A stretch of 64,000 nt of DNA from Streptomyces sp. LBL (GTDB lineage Bacteria; Actinomycetota; Actinomycetes; Streptomycetales; Streptomycetaceae), in the NCBI RefSeq assembly GCF_029893585.1, contig NZ_JARXYX010000015.1, positions 124,001-188,000 of the forward strand, given 5' to 3'. A program made the position numbers and the translations under genes. Position 1 is the first letter of the stretch. Each line of letters begins with the position of its first letter. Below the pieces are notes generated by a model. It ran no database searches and was not told the origin of the DNA. It saw nothing but the letters and a program-made list of their open reading frames with translations. Positions 53,735-61,149 of this stretch are shown in pieces.

Positions 53735-55515
53735 TTGATTCCGTGCGTCTGCAGCCATATCTCCAGCAAAGCTACCTGCCACAGCGCGTTGGCTCCGCGT
53801 CTGGTCCGGTGCTCGTCGGGCGCCGCGAGGAGCTCGGCCACGTACGACTCCTGGAAGACACCGCGCTTTTTCGCCTCGGGTGCCTCCATCGCCGAGCGCA
53901 CCCGGTCCAGGACGGGGCCCGCCATGTGCTTGATGGCCGGGACCGGGAAGTAGCCCTTGGGCCGGTCGACGATCTCGGGGGGCAGGAGCTTTCGGCCGGC
54001 TGCCTTCAGTACTCCCTTGCCTCCGTCGGCCAGTTTCTGTTCCGGCGGGCAGGCCGCGGCCAGCTCCACCAGTTCGTGGTCGAGGAACGGCACGCGGGCC
54101 TCCAGGCCCCAGGCCATGGTCATGTTGTCGACCCGCTTGACGGGGTCGTCGACGAGCATGATGTGCGTGTCCAGCCGAAGGGCCGCGTCCAGGGCGGTCT
54201 GCGCGCCGGGTACCGCCATGTGGTCCTTGACGAAGCGGCCCGAGACGTCGTCGGGGCGCAGCAGGTGGGGCTGCAGGATCCGGGCGAGATCGGCGTGCGG
54301 CCGGTCGAAGTACGTCTCGGCGTACCGGTCCGGTTCCTCCTCGCGGGCGACCTCGGCGAGCTGCGGATACCAGTGGTAGCCGGCGAACACCTCGTCGGCA
54401 CCCTGCCCGCTCTGTACGACCTTCACCTCCTTGGAGACCTGCTCGGACAGCAGGTAGAAGGCGACCACGTCGTGGCTGATCATCGGCTCGCTCATCGCCG
54501 CGACCGCCCCGTCCAGCGCCGCCGACACCCGGTCGGAGGGGACCATCAGGCGACGGTGGTCGGTGCCGAACTCCCGGGCCACCAGATCCGAGTACCAGAA
54601 CTCGTCGCCCTGCTCGCCGCCCTCCGCCTCGAAGCCCACGCTGAACGTCATCAGGTCGCGCTGGCCCTCGTCGGCCAGCAGCGCGACGATCAGGCTGGAG
54701 TCCAGTCCGCCGGAGAGCAGGACACCGACCGGTACGTCGGCGACCATCCGACGGCGTACGGCCGTACGCAGGGCCTCCAGCACCGCGTCGCGCCATTCGT
54801 CCGGGGCCATGTCGGCGTACTCGGGCCGGCGGGTGTAGGACGGTTGCCAGTAGCGGTGGTCGCGGTGGGTGCCGTCCGGCTCCACGACGCGCACGGTGGC
54901 CGGCGGGAGTTTGCGCACGCCGTTGAGGACGGTGCGTGGCGCCGCCACCGTGGCGTGCCAGCTCAGGTACTGGTGGAGGGCCACCGGATCGAGGGAGCTG
55001 TCCACGTCCCCGGCGGCGAGGAGGGCCGGAAGCGAGGAGGCGAACCGCAGCCGTCCCGGCGTCCGCGCCAGGTACAGGGGCTTGATCCCGAGCCGGTCGC
55101 GGCCCAGCACCACACGGCCGGTGCGGTGCTCCACGAGGACGAAGGCGAACATGCCGAGGAAGTGTTCGACGCAGGCTGTTCCCCACTGCCGGTAGGCCTT
55201 CAGTACGACCTCGGTGTCGGACGTCGACTCGAAGTGGTGGCCCAGACTCCGGAGTTCTTCGCGCAGTTCCTGGTAGTTGTACACACAGCCGTTGAAGACG
55301 CCGGTGATCTCGCCCCGGGCGTCGGTCATCGGCTGCGCTCCGAGGTCCGACAGGTCGATGATCTTCAGCCGGCGGTGCCCCAGGGCCACCGCGCCGCGCG
55401 TCCAGATGCCCCGGCCGTCGGGCCCGCGGGGGGCGAGCCGGTCACTCATGCGCTCGACGGCCGCGAGGTCGGGTCGCCGACCGTCGAAGCGGATCTCCCC
55501 GCTCAGACCACACAT
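53731..55515 (-). CDS. Asparagine synthetase-like amidotransferase (AsnO type)
   Basis: A 594-residue enzyme with an N-terminal glutamine amidotransferase domain (Cys2 in MCGLSGEIRFDG) and a C-terminal synthetase domain with the pyrophosphate loop LLSGGLDSSLIVALL near 265. Segments such as ALGHRRLKIIDLSDLG, FNGCVYNYQELREEL, DRLGIKPLY and RLRFASSLPALL look closer to N-acetylglutaminylglutamine amidotransferase than to primary AsnB. It would convert a carboxyl group of a peptide to its amide. GGGAGG precedes the ATG. A 32-codon ORF with its own strong ribosome-binding site ends inside its start. Confidence 0.87.
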   Translation of the reverse strand: MCGLSGEIRFDGRRPDLAAVERMSDRLAPRGPDGRGIWTRGAVALGHRRLKIIDLSDLGAQPMTDARGEITGVFNGCVYNYQELREELRSLGHHFESTSDTEVVLKAYRQWGTACVEHFLGMFAFVLVEHRTGRVVLGRDRLGIKPLYLARTPGRLRFASSLPALLAAGDVDSSLDPVALHQYLSWHATVAAPRTVLNGVRKLPPATVRVVEPDGTHRDHRYWQPSYTRRPEYADMAPDEWRDAVLEALRTAVRRRMVADVPVGVLLSGGLDSSLIVALLADEGQRDLMTFSVGFEAEGGEQGDEFWYSDLVAREFGTDHRRLMVPSDRVSAALDGAVAAMSEPMISHDVVAFYLLSEQVSKEVKVVQSGQGADEVFAGYHWYPQLAEVAREEEPDRYAETYFDRPHADLARILQPHLLRPDDVSGRFVKDHMAVPGAQTALDAALRLDTHIMLVDDPVKRVDNMTMAWGLEARVPFLDHELVELAAACPPEQKLADGGKGVLKAAGRKLLPPEIVDRPKGYFPVPAIKHMAGPVLDRVRSAMEAPEAKKRGVFQESYVAELLAAPDEHRTRRGANALWQVALLEIWLQTHGIK

Positions 55516-55601
55516 GAGGCGTCGCCTCCCTTCGAGTCACTGTAAGTCGGGAATCCCGGGTCCCGCCTTCCGGTAACGATCCGGGCGGTGCTGCTGGACA
55601 T
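55503..55601 (-). CDS. Candidate 32-residue peptide ORF upstream of the amidotransferase
   Basis: The ATG at 55601 has GGAGAGG seven bases upstream, stronger than many genes here. The product begins MSSSTARIVTGRR and ends GGDASCVV, and its stop overlaps the amidotransferase start, so it is placed for translational coupling. It could be a leader peptide, a regulatory uORF, or a peptide substrate. Third-position GC is about 74 percent, lower than neighbours, so coding status is uncertain. No family is recognised. Confidence 0.45.
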   Translation of the reverse strand: MSSSTARIVTGRRDPGFPTYSDSKGGDASCVV

Positions 55602-55810
55602 GACGAAACCTCTCCTGAAGCAGGTGGGTGAGGGGGGACGTGGTAGGGCCGACGGGGGTCGGGCGGAGCGGTTTTTGCCGTCCACTCGAGTCTCGCCGAA
55701 TCGGCCGGGCGCGCATGTCGTGGCGGGCCCGCTGCGGGAGCCGCGGGAGTCGATGCGACGCACCCGCGACGCGGACGAGCTGTGCCGACCTCATAGCGTT
55801 CACCGGCATG

Positions 55811-57004
55811 TCAGCGGCCGATGGCCTCCGGTGCTCCGGGGCCGCCAGGGGGGCCTGGCGTGTCGGTGCCGGAGGACGGGACGTTCGTCCGGCCGAGCGA
55901 TGGCGGCCTGGGGGTTCGGCGTTCGCCGCGGGTTTCGGCGATCAGCAGGTCCACACAGGCCAGCAGATCCTCTTCCTGCGCTGTACGGCGCATGCGCCGA
56001 GCGGCGCTGCCGTCGGCGAGGACGGCGTTCGCCAGGGCCCGCACCGTCTGCCAGTCCCCGTGGGCGTCGAGAGCGGGGCGCAGTCGAGCGAGCAGCTTCC
56101 GTACGACCTGCGGCGCGGGCGCCTCCAGGCGGGTCTCCGGGTCCACCAGGGTGCCCTCCAGGCCGGACCGGGCCGCTCGCCAGGTGGCGCCGCGCAGCCA
56201 CTCGTGCCGGCCGTCGCACGCCCATGCACCGCCCGCCTGGAGCCGCCCGCGTGCCTCGGTCACCAGAGCGCGGAACAGCCCGGCGATGAGCACGACGGTC
56301 TCCACCCGCGGACAGGCGTCACAGATACGGAGTTCCAGCGTCCGCAGATGCGCGGACGGGCGTACGTCGTAGTAGATCATCCCCGCGTCGCTGATGATCC
56401 CGGCGCGAACGAGATCGCGCACCGCGGCGTCGTACTCGGCCGCGCTCGCGAAACAGCCGGCCGGGCCCGCGGTGGGCCAACGTTGCCACAACAGCGTGCG
56501 CCAACTGGCGTAGCCCGTGTCCGACGCCTGCCAGAACGGTGAGCTGGCGGAGATCGCCAGGAGCACGGGCAGCCAGGGAGAGACGGCGCACATCACCCGT
56601 ACCGCCGTGTCGCGGTCGGGGACGTCTACGTGGACCTGCGCGCCGCAGATGAGCTGCTCCTCGGCGACCTTGGCGTACTCCTGGACCATGTGTCGGTAGC
56701 GCGCGTCGGCGGTGGGGTGCGCCGAGGCACCGGGTGCCAACGGCGCCGTCCCCGCGGCCACCACCGCGAGTCCCAGCGAGGAGGCGGCCGCATCGAGCCG
56801 ATGTCTCGTTCTGGCGAGGTCCGCGTGCAGCGCGTGCAACGACGTGTGCACCCCGCTGTTCGACTCCACGGTGGACCGGTGCAACTCGGTCGTGAAGTTC
56901 CGCCGGGGAAGCCGTCGCAGGACGGGGGCGGCGCGCGGCACGAGCAGCCCGCTCTCCACCTCCAGGACGTGGAATTCTTCCTCCACACCGATACGAATGC
57001 TCAC
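55811..57004 (-). CDS. Carboxylate-amine ligase, GCS2/YbdK family
   Basis: A 397-residue member of the glutamate-cysteine ligase type 2 family. Key segments are IRIGVEEEFHVLEVESG, the STVESNSGVHTSL region, QLICGAQVHVDVPDRDTAVRV and LRTLELRICDACPRVE, which hold the ATP/Mg-binding glutamates and histidine. It joins a carboxylate (often glutamate) to an amine. The GTG at 57004 has GGGAG five bases upstream. It is co-directional with the amidotransferase and S9 peptidase and may build the peptide they act on. The last 40 residues are Pro-rich. Confidence 0.88.
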   Translation of the reverse strand: MSIRIGVEEEFHVLEVESGLLVPRAAPVLRRLPRRNFTTELHRSTVESNSGVHTSLHALHADLARTRHRLDAAASSLGLAVVAAGTAPLAPGASAHPTADARYRHMVQEYAKVAEEQLICGAQVHVDVPDRDTAVRVMCAVSPWLPVLLAISASSPFWQASDTGYASWRTLLWQRWPTAGPAGCFASAAEYDAAVRDLVRAGIISDAGMIYYDVRPSAHLRTLELRICDACPRVETVVLIAGLFRALVTEARGRLQAGGAWACDGRHEWLRGATWRAARSGLEGTLVDPETRLEAPAPQVVRKLLARLRPALDAHGDWQTVRALANAVLADGSAARRMRRTAQEEDLLACVDLLIAETRGERRTPRPPSLGRTNVPSSGTDTPGPPGGPGAPEAIGR

Positions 57005-57367
57005 AGTCACTCCCTGGGGTGCCTGAACGCCTTCCTCGTGGTGACCTCCGAGTTCCCAGGACAGCGATACGTAAGCGCAGCGACGCGCATCTGTCGCAGA
57101 TGCGCCACAGATGAGCGACAGGTACCATGTCGCGGCTTTGACTGTTCCCTTGGAGAAGGGCGTTCCGCCGGCGGGAGCCGTCGCTCGAACGAGGGTCACG
57201 CCCGCGCAAGGGTCACGTCCGCGCGCCTTACGGGGACGAGGGCCGTGGCGTCGAGCAGATAAACCCTGCACACCCTCTTTCGCGCTCAAGTGGGTCATGG
57301 CATGCTCTCCGCCGACGCAGACATGAACGTCGTTCACATCCATGAAAATATGGGAAGGGCAGCCGGC
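57005..57367. other. Divergent intergenic region, carboxylate-amine ligase and beta-helix protein
   Basis: A 363-base gap with no convincing gene. It holds the strong dyad described at 57085-57121 and otherwise ordinary GC-rich DNA. ACATCC-ATGAA at 57336-57346 resembles, with one base missing, the element at 49038 and 60919. Confidence 0.6.
57085..57121. promoter_or_regulatory. Nested inverted repeats, candidate operator
   Basis: GCGCATCTG (57085-57093) and CAGATGCGC (57097-57105) are perfect arms around TCG. CTGTCGC (57091-57097) also pairs with GCGACAG (57115-57121). The site is about 80-115 bases upstream of the carboxylate-amine ligase start and in the shared divergent promoter region. 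Confidence 0.55.
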
Positions 57368-59116
57368 ATGAGAAACGTGCACACCGGTGCCGTAGGCAAC
57401 CCGGATGTCATGGGCATGACCAGGCGATCTCTGCTGGGAAGCGCCGTCGCCGTCGTGGCCGGCGCCGGTACGGTGATGTCCGCCGCCGGTACCGCGACGG
57501 CCGGCGCCGGCAGCGCGGTGGGCGTCGACTCGAGTACCGCGCCGGTCGTCCCGGCCCTGTGGCGGGAGTTCAGCCGCACACCGTTCACCCACCCACAGAT
57601 CCCGTACGTCGGCCGAGCGGGTTGCCACGGCGGAGCGGTGCGCCTCCCCCGCCGCCCCGGCGTCTTCGACGTACGCGCCTTCGGTGCCGTGGCGGACGGC
57701 AGGACCGACTGCGCCCCCGCCATCAACCGTGCCATCGCCGCCGCCGGCCGGGCCGGGGGTGGTACGGTCACCATCCCGCCCGGCGTGTTCCGTATCGACG
57801 ACGTGATCCGGGTGAACCACTCGAACGTGCGCCTCAAGGGCGCCGGCAGCGGCCGCACCAAGCTGTACGCGACGAAGAACCTCACCGAACTGATCGGCGT
57901 GTACGGCTCCCGTTACGGCGGCGACAAGTCGTCCTGGTCCTGGGCGGGCGGCCTGATCTGGCTGGCCCCCGAAGCGCGTTGGACCTCGCTCGTCGGCGCG
58001 ATCAGGGCGAAGGCGTGGCCCTTCGAGGGCTGGACGGGCAACAAGCGCGACGAGTGGCGGACGCTCACGACGGTCGCACCGGCACGGCAGGGCTCCTGGA
58101 CGGTGACGGTGGCGGACACGTCGTCACTGCGGCCCGGCGCCCTGGTCCTCCTCCGGCTCGCCGACGACGCGGACCACACGCTCCTTGAGCACATGAGCGG
58201 CGGCGGGCCGGGACCGGAGGCCTATCTCTGGGACGACAAGACGAAACTGACGTCGTACGTGCCCTACGAATGGCCCGTCCGCATCGCCCACATCCGCGGC
58301 CGGAAGGTCACCCTGGAACGCCCGCTCCCGCTCGACGTACGTCCGGAGTGGAACCCCCGGCTGACCACCCACGTCACGGAGTTGTCGAACTCGGGCGTCG
58401 AGGGTCTGACCCTGGAGGCGGTGGAGACTCCGCAACAGCAGCACCTGCTGGACAAGGGCTACAACGGCGTCGTCCTGCAGTGCGCGTACGACTGCTGGGT
58501 GGACGACGTGACGGTCCGGCACGTCGACAACGGATTCGGCCTGGTGGCCGCCTCCGCGTGCACCCTGCGCCGAACGCGCGTCACGGGCCGCGGATCCCAT
58601 CACCCCTACTTCTGCCGTGAGGGATCGCACGACAACCTCATCGAGGACTTCGCGATCGACGAGCGCACCAGCCCCGCACCGTCGAACACCCAACTGCACG
58701 GCATCAATGTCGAGGGACTGTCCTCGTACAACGTCTGGTCGCGCGGCGACATGCGGATGGGCACCTTCGACAGCCACCGCGGCCTGCCCTTCGCCAATGT
58801 CCGTACCGACATCACCGTGACCAACAACGGCCGCCACGGTGGTGACGCCAGCGCCGGTCCGCTGTTCGGCGCCCGCTTCACGCACTGGAACATCCGCGTC
58901 ACCAACGGCCGGGCGGGCCTGATGAAAATCGACACCCTGGCGCCATACTCCGCCACCGTCGCCATCAACGAGGTCAGCGAGTTCGACCAGATCGACGTCC
59001 CCGATTTCACCGGCGACCTGCACGCACGCCTGGAACTGTACGCAAGCCCCCGTGCGGTACGACCGCGCAACCTGTACGAGGCCCAGCGCGAGCTCCAGTG
59101 CCGCGACAGGCACTAG
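57368..59116 (+). CDS. Exported right-handed beta-helix protein, pectate-lyase-3 type
   Basis: A 582-residue protein with a twin-arginine signal (MTRRSLLGSAVAVVAG) after a 17-residue lead. The body opens with the pectate lyase superfamily/GH28-related pattern FDVRAFGAVADGRTDCAPAI and TVTIPPGVFRIDDVI, followed by beta-helix coils with NGF and GRG turns. It probably cuts or binds an extracellular polysaccharide. The ATG at 57368 is chosen; MGMTRRS further in is a shorter choice. Its neighbours are other glycan-active proteins. Substrate is not predictable. Confidence 0.78.
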   Translation: MRNVHTGAVGNPDVMGMTRRSLLGSAVAVVAGAGTVMSAAGTATAGAGSAVGVDSSTAPVVPALWREFSRTPFTHPQIPYVGRAGCHGGAVRLPRRPGVFDVRAFGAVADGRTDCAPAINRAIAAAGRAGGGTVTIPPGVFRIDDVIRVNHSNVRLKGAGSGRTKLYATKNLTELIGVYGSRYGGDKSSWSWAGGLIWLAPEARWTSLVGAIRAKAWPFEGWTGNKRDEWRTLTTVAPARQGSWTVTVADTSSLRPGALVLLRLADDADHTLLEHMSGGGPGPEAYLWDDKTKLTSYVPYEWPVRIAHIRGRKVTLERPLPLDVRPEWNPRLTTHVTELSNSGVEGLTLEAVETPQQQHLLDKGYNGVVLQCAYDCWVDDVTVRHVDNGFGLVAASACTLRRTRVTGRGSHHPYFCREGSHDNLIEDFAIDERTSPAPSNTQLHGINVEGLSSYNVWSRGDMRMGTFDSHRGLPFANVRTDITVTNNGRHGGDASAGPLFGARFTHWNIRVTNGRAGLMKIDTLAPYSATVAINEVSEFDQIDVPDFTGDLHARLELYASPRAVRPRNLYEAQRELQCRDRH

Positions 59117-59191
59117 CACGGCCCAGGACGACGTACCTCACCTTGGGCAATCGCCTGACCGTGTGTTCACCTACATGAACGGAGTGGATTG

Positions 59192-60469
59192 ATGAGCGCA
59201 AGACCGCGCCTGGGCGCTCTCCTGGTGGCCCTGGCCGCGTTCACCACCGTAGCCGTCCCCACGGCCTCGGCGCGGGTGACGCCACACCCCACCCCCAAGG
59301 CCCCGCACACCGCCGTCCTGGACGGCGCCCGTCTGCAGCAGACGAAGATCCGCCTGGACCGCGGCGACCCGCAACTGCGGCGATCCGTCGAGGCGTTGAC
59401 GACCCGCGCCGACAAATGGCTGGACCAGGGACCCTGGACGGTGGTCGACAAGCCCAGACCCGCTCCCGGCGGCGACACCCACGACTACCTCAGCCAGGCC
59501 CCGTACTGGTGGCCCTCCACACCGCCGACCTCCGACAACCCCTGGGGCTGCCCGTACGTGCAGCGCGACGGCCAGCGCAATCCCGAGGTCGATTCCGGCA
59601 CCGACCGCCAGGACGTCGAAAAGACCTTCGACTCCTCCTACGACCTCTCCCTCGCCTGGTACTACACGGGCGAGAAGCGGTACGCCGAGAAGGCCGGCCA
59701 GATACTGCGCACCTGGTTCCTCGACCCGGACACCAGGATGAACCCGAACCTGAACCACGCCCAGTTCATCCCCTGCAAGTACGACGGTCGCGCCATCGGC
59801 ATCATCGACTTCTCCCAGTCGTACACGAGCGTCCTCGACGCGCTCGCCCTTCTGGACACCGGCGCCCCCGGCTGGACCAGGACGGATCGCACGAGCATGA
59901 AGAAGTGGAACAAGGACTTCCTCGGCTGGCTCAAGAACAGCGACTTCGGCAGCGAGGAAGCCGCCGCCACCAACAACCACGGCACCTTCTTCGACATGCA
60001 GCTCGCCGGTCTCGCCTACGCGACCGGCGACACGGAGTTGGCCCGCCGAACGGTCCTGAACGCCCGGAGCAAGCGCATCACGCCGCAGATCTCATCCGAC
60101 GGCAGCCTGCCCCAGGAACTGGCCCGCACCCGGAGTTGGCACTACTCCACCTTCACCCTGGTCGCCTACAGCCGGCTCGCGGCCATCGGCCGACACGTCG
60201 GCGTAGACCTGTGGGCGTACCAGGGCCCGGACGGACAGGGCCTGTTCAAGGCGGTGGACTACCTGTTGCCCGCCGCGACGGCAGCCTCCGCCTGGTCGCA
60301 TCCGGAGCTCGAATTCCACCGGTTCGCGGCAACGGACGTCGTACACGCGGCCGCCGACGCCGGAGACCCGCGCGCGCAAAGAGCCGTTCGGTCACTGGAG
60401 GCACCTCCCGGCGGCGACCTGTGGGCCCTGCGCCCGGCGGCCGAGCAACTGGACTCCATCGCGGGGTGA
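59192..60469 (+). CDS. Exported alginate-lyase-family protein
   Basis: A 425-residue secreted protein with a Sec signal ending near PTASA. The alpha/alpha barrel has PYWWPSTPPTSDNPWGCPYVQRDG, YDLSLAWYYTGEKRYAEKA, and the catalytic-type NNHGTFFDMQLAGLAY and SWHYSTFTL motifs typical of the alginate lyase (PL5-like) fold. It would cleave an acidic polysaccharide by beta-elimination. GGAG is eight bases before the ATG. It follows the beta-helix gene by 75 bases, likely one transcript. Confidence 0.85.
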   Translation: MSARPRLGALLVALAAFTTVAVPTASARVTPHPTPKAPHTAVLDGARLQQTKIRLDRGDPQLRRSVEALTTRADKWLDQGPWTVVDKPRPAPGGDTHDYLSQAPYWWPSTPPTSDNPWGCPYVQRDGQRNPEVDSGTDRQDVEKTFDSSYDLSLAWYYTGEKRYAEKAGQILRTWFLDPDTRMNPNLNHAQFIPCKYDGRAIGIIDFSQSYTSVLDALALLDTGAPGWTRTDRTSMKKWNKDFLGWLKNSDFGSEEAAATNNHGTFFDMQLAGLAYATGDTELARRTVLNARSKRITPQISSDGSLPQELARTRSWHYSTFTLVAYSRLAAIGRHVGVDLWAYQGPDGQGLFKAVDYLLPAATAASAWSHPELEFHRFAATDVVHAAADAGDPRAQRAVRSLEAPPGGDLWALRPAAEQLDSIAG

Positions 60470-60554
60470 CCCGTACGCCCCCGGATCAGGATCGATCAGG
60501 CCAAGAGTCCGTACATGAGCAGGTCGCGAAGAGCCCCCTGGGGCGACGCACTGC

Positions 60555-60644
60555 GCGGGGCCCGGGGTCGGCGGCTCGCTGCCGACTCCGGGCCCGCAGG
60601 GCACCCACGCGGGCCCGGGCCCAGCGCTTGCCGGGCCCGGGCCC
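60555..60644. terminator. GC-rich palindromic block after the alginate-lyase-like gene
   Basis: An imperfect long hairpin (about 60558-60597, arms with GGGGCCCGG and CCGGGCCC) is followed by two copies of the self-complementary GGGCCCGGGCCC at 60611-60622 and 60633-60644. It probably terminates the upstream transcript. Confidence 0.55.
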
Positions 60645-60687
60645 ACGCTCGTCGTTGCGCCTTGAGCCGAGCGCTGGTCCTCCTGGA

Positions 60688-60739
60688 CCACGACCGGCTG
60701 GAGCAGTTGCTGCCCACGACCGGCTGGAGCAGTTGCTGC
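60688..60739. repeat. Perfect 26-bp tandem duplication
   Basis: The sequence at 60688-60713 is repeated exactly at 60714-60739 (CCACGACCGG... to ...TTGCTGC). Perfect identity suggests a recent event or a selected site. Confidence 0.95.
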
Positions 60740-60844
60740 TGACACCTCCCCGTGCCGCTGGAACCGACCAGACGCCTGTCCAAGAAACTCCCCGGTCCGA
60801 TGACCCGCTCCGTCCACTCTGGTGACGTTCCACTCACCCTCTTA

Positions 60845-60926
60845 CATCGGATCTTTCTTCGAAGTGTTGAGACCGTTGACCTCACTGATGGCCGCCTCTA
60901 CTCTCCACCGAGAGATAGATCCGATG
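60845..60926 (+). promoter_or_regulatory. GH95-like gene promoter flanked by inverted AGATCCGATG elements
   Basis: TTGACC (60876-60881), 17 bases, TACTCT (60899-60904) form a good vegetative promoter. CATCGGATCT at 60845-60854 and its exact inverse AGATCCGATG at 60917-60926 bracket it. The downstream copy extends to ATCCGATGAAT (60919-60929), identical to the element at the GH29 promoter. Confidence 0.6.
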
Positions 60927-61149
60927 AATCACCTGAGCAGGAAGCGCCTATTGGCATGCCCTCATTACGGCCGGGCCGAGGCACGCTTCCGCACCCCCTC
61001 GCACTGGACCCGGTGAGCCGTGCGCCGTCGAGGGCGCCCACCGCGCCCTGCCTCGCCGCCACCCCCGCGATCACCCCCGGGCCGGGACACGCCCGGCGTG
61101 TGGATCACGCAATGTCAGGAACTGCCCGCATCTTGGAGGCACCCCCGCA

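Larger units (their letters stand above)
60470..61149. other. Intergenic region upstream of the GH95-like gene
   Basis: A 680-base gap without a convincing gene. It contains, in order, a GC-rich hairpin block (60555-60644), a perfect 26-bp tandem duplication (60688-60739), and a promoter with flanking inverted elements (60845-60926). Open frames across it are Arg/Pro-rich and atypical. Confidence 0.65.

Noticed and set aside
53731..55601. Lasso peptide gene cluster (small peptide plus asparagine synthetase-like enzyme)
   Set aside because: No RRE/PqqD-like or transglutaminase-like protease gene is present, and the 32-residue ORF lacks a lasso-type leader/core arrangement. The synthetase looks like AsnO.
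55537..55809. 90-codon open frame upstream of the amidotransferase gene
   Set aside because: It is Arg/Pro/His-rich, has no ribosome-binding site, and conflicts with the better supported 32-codon frame.
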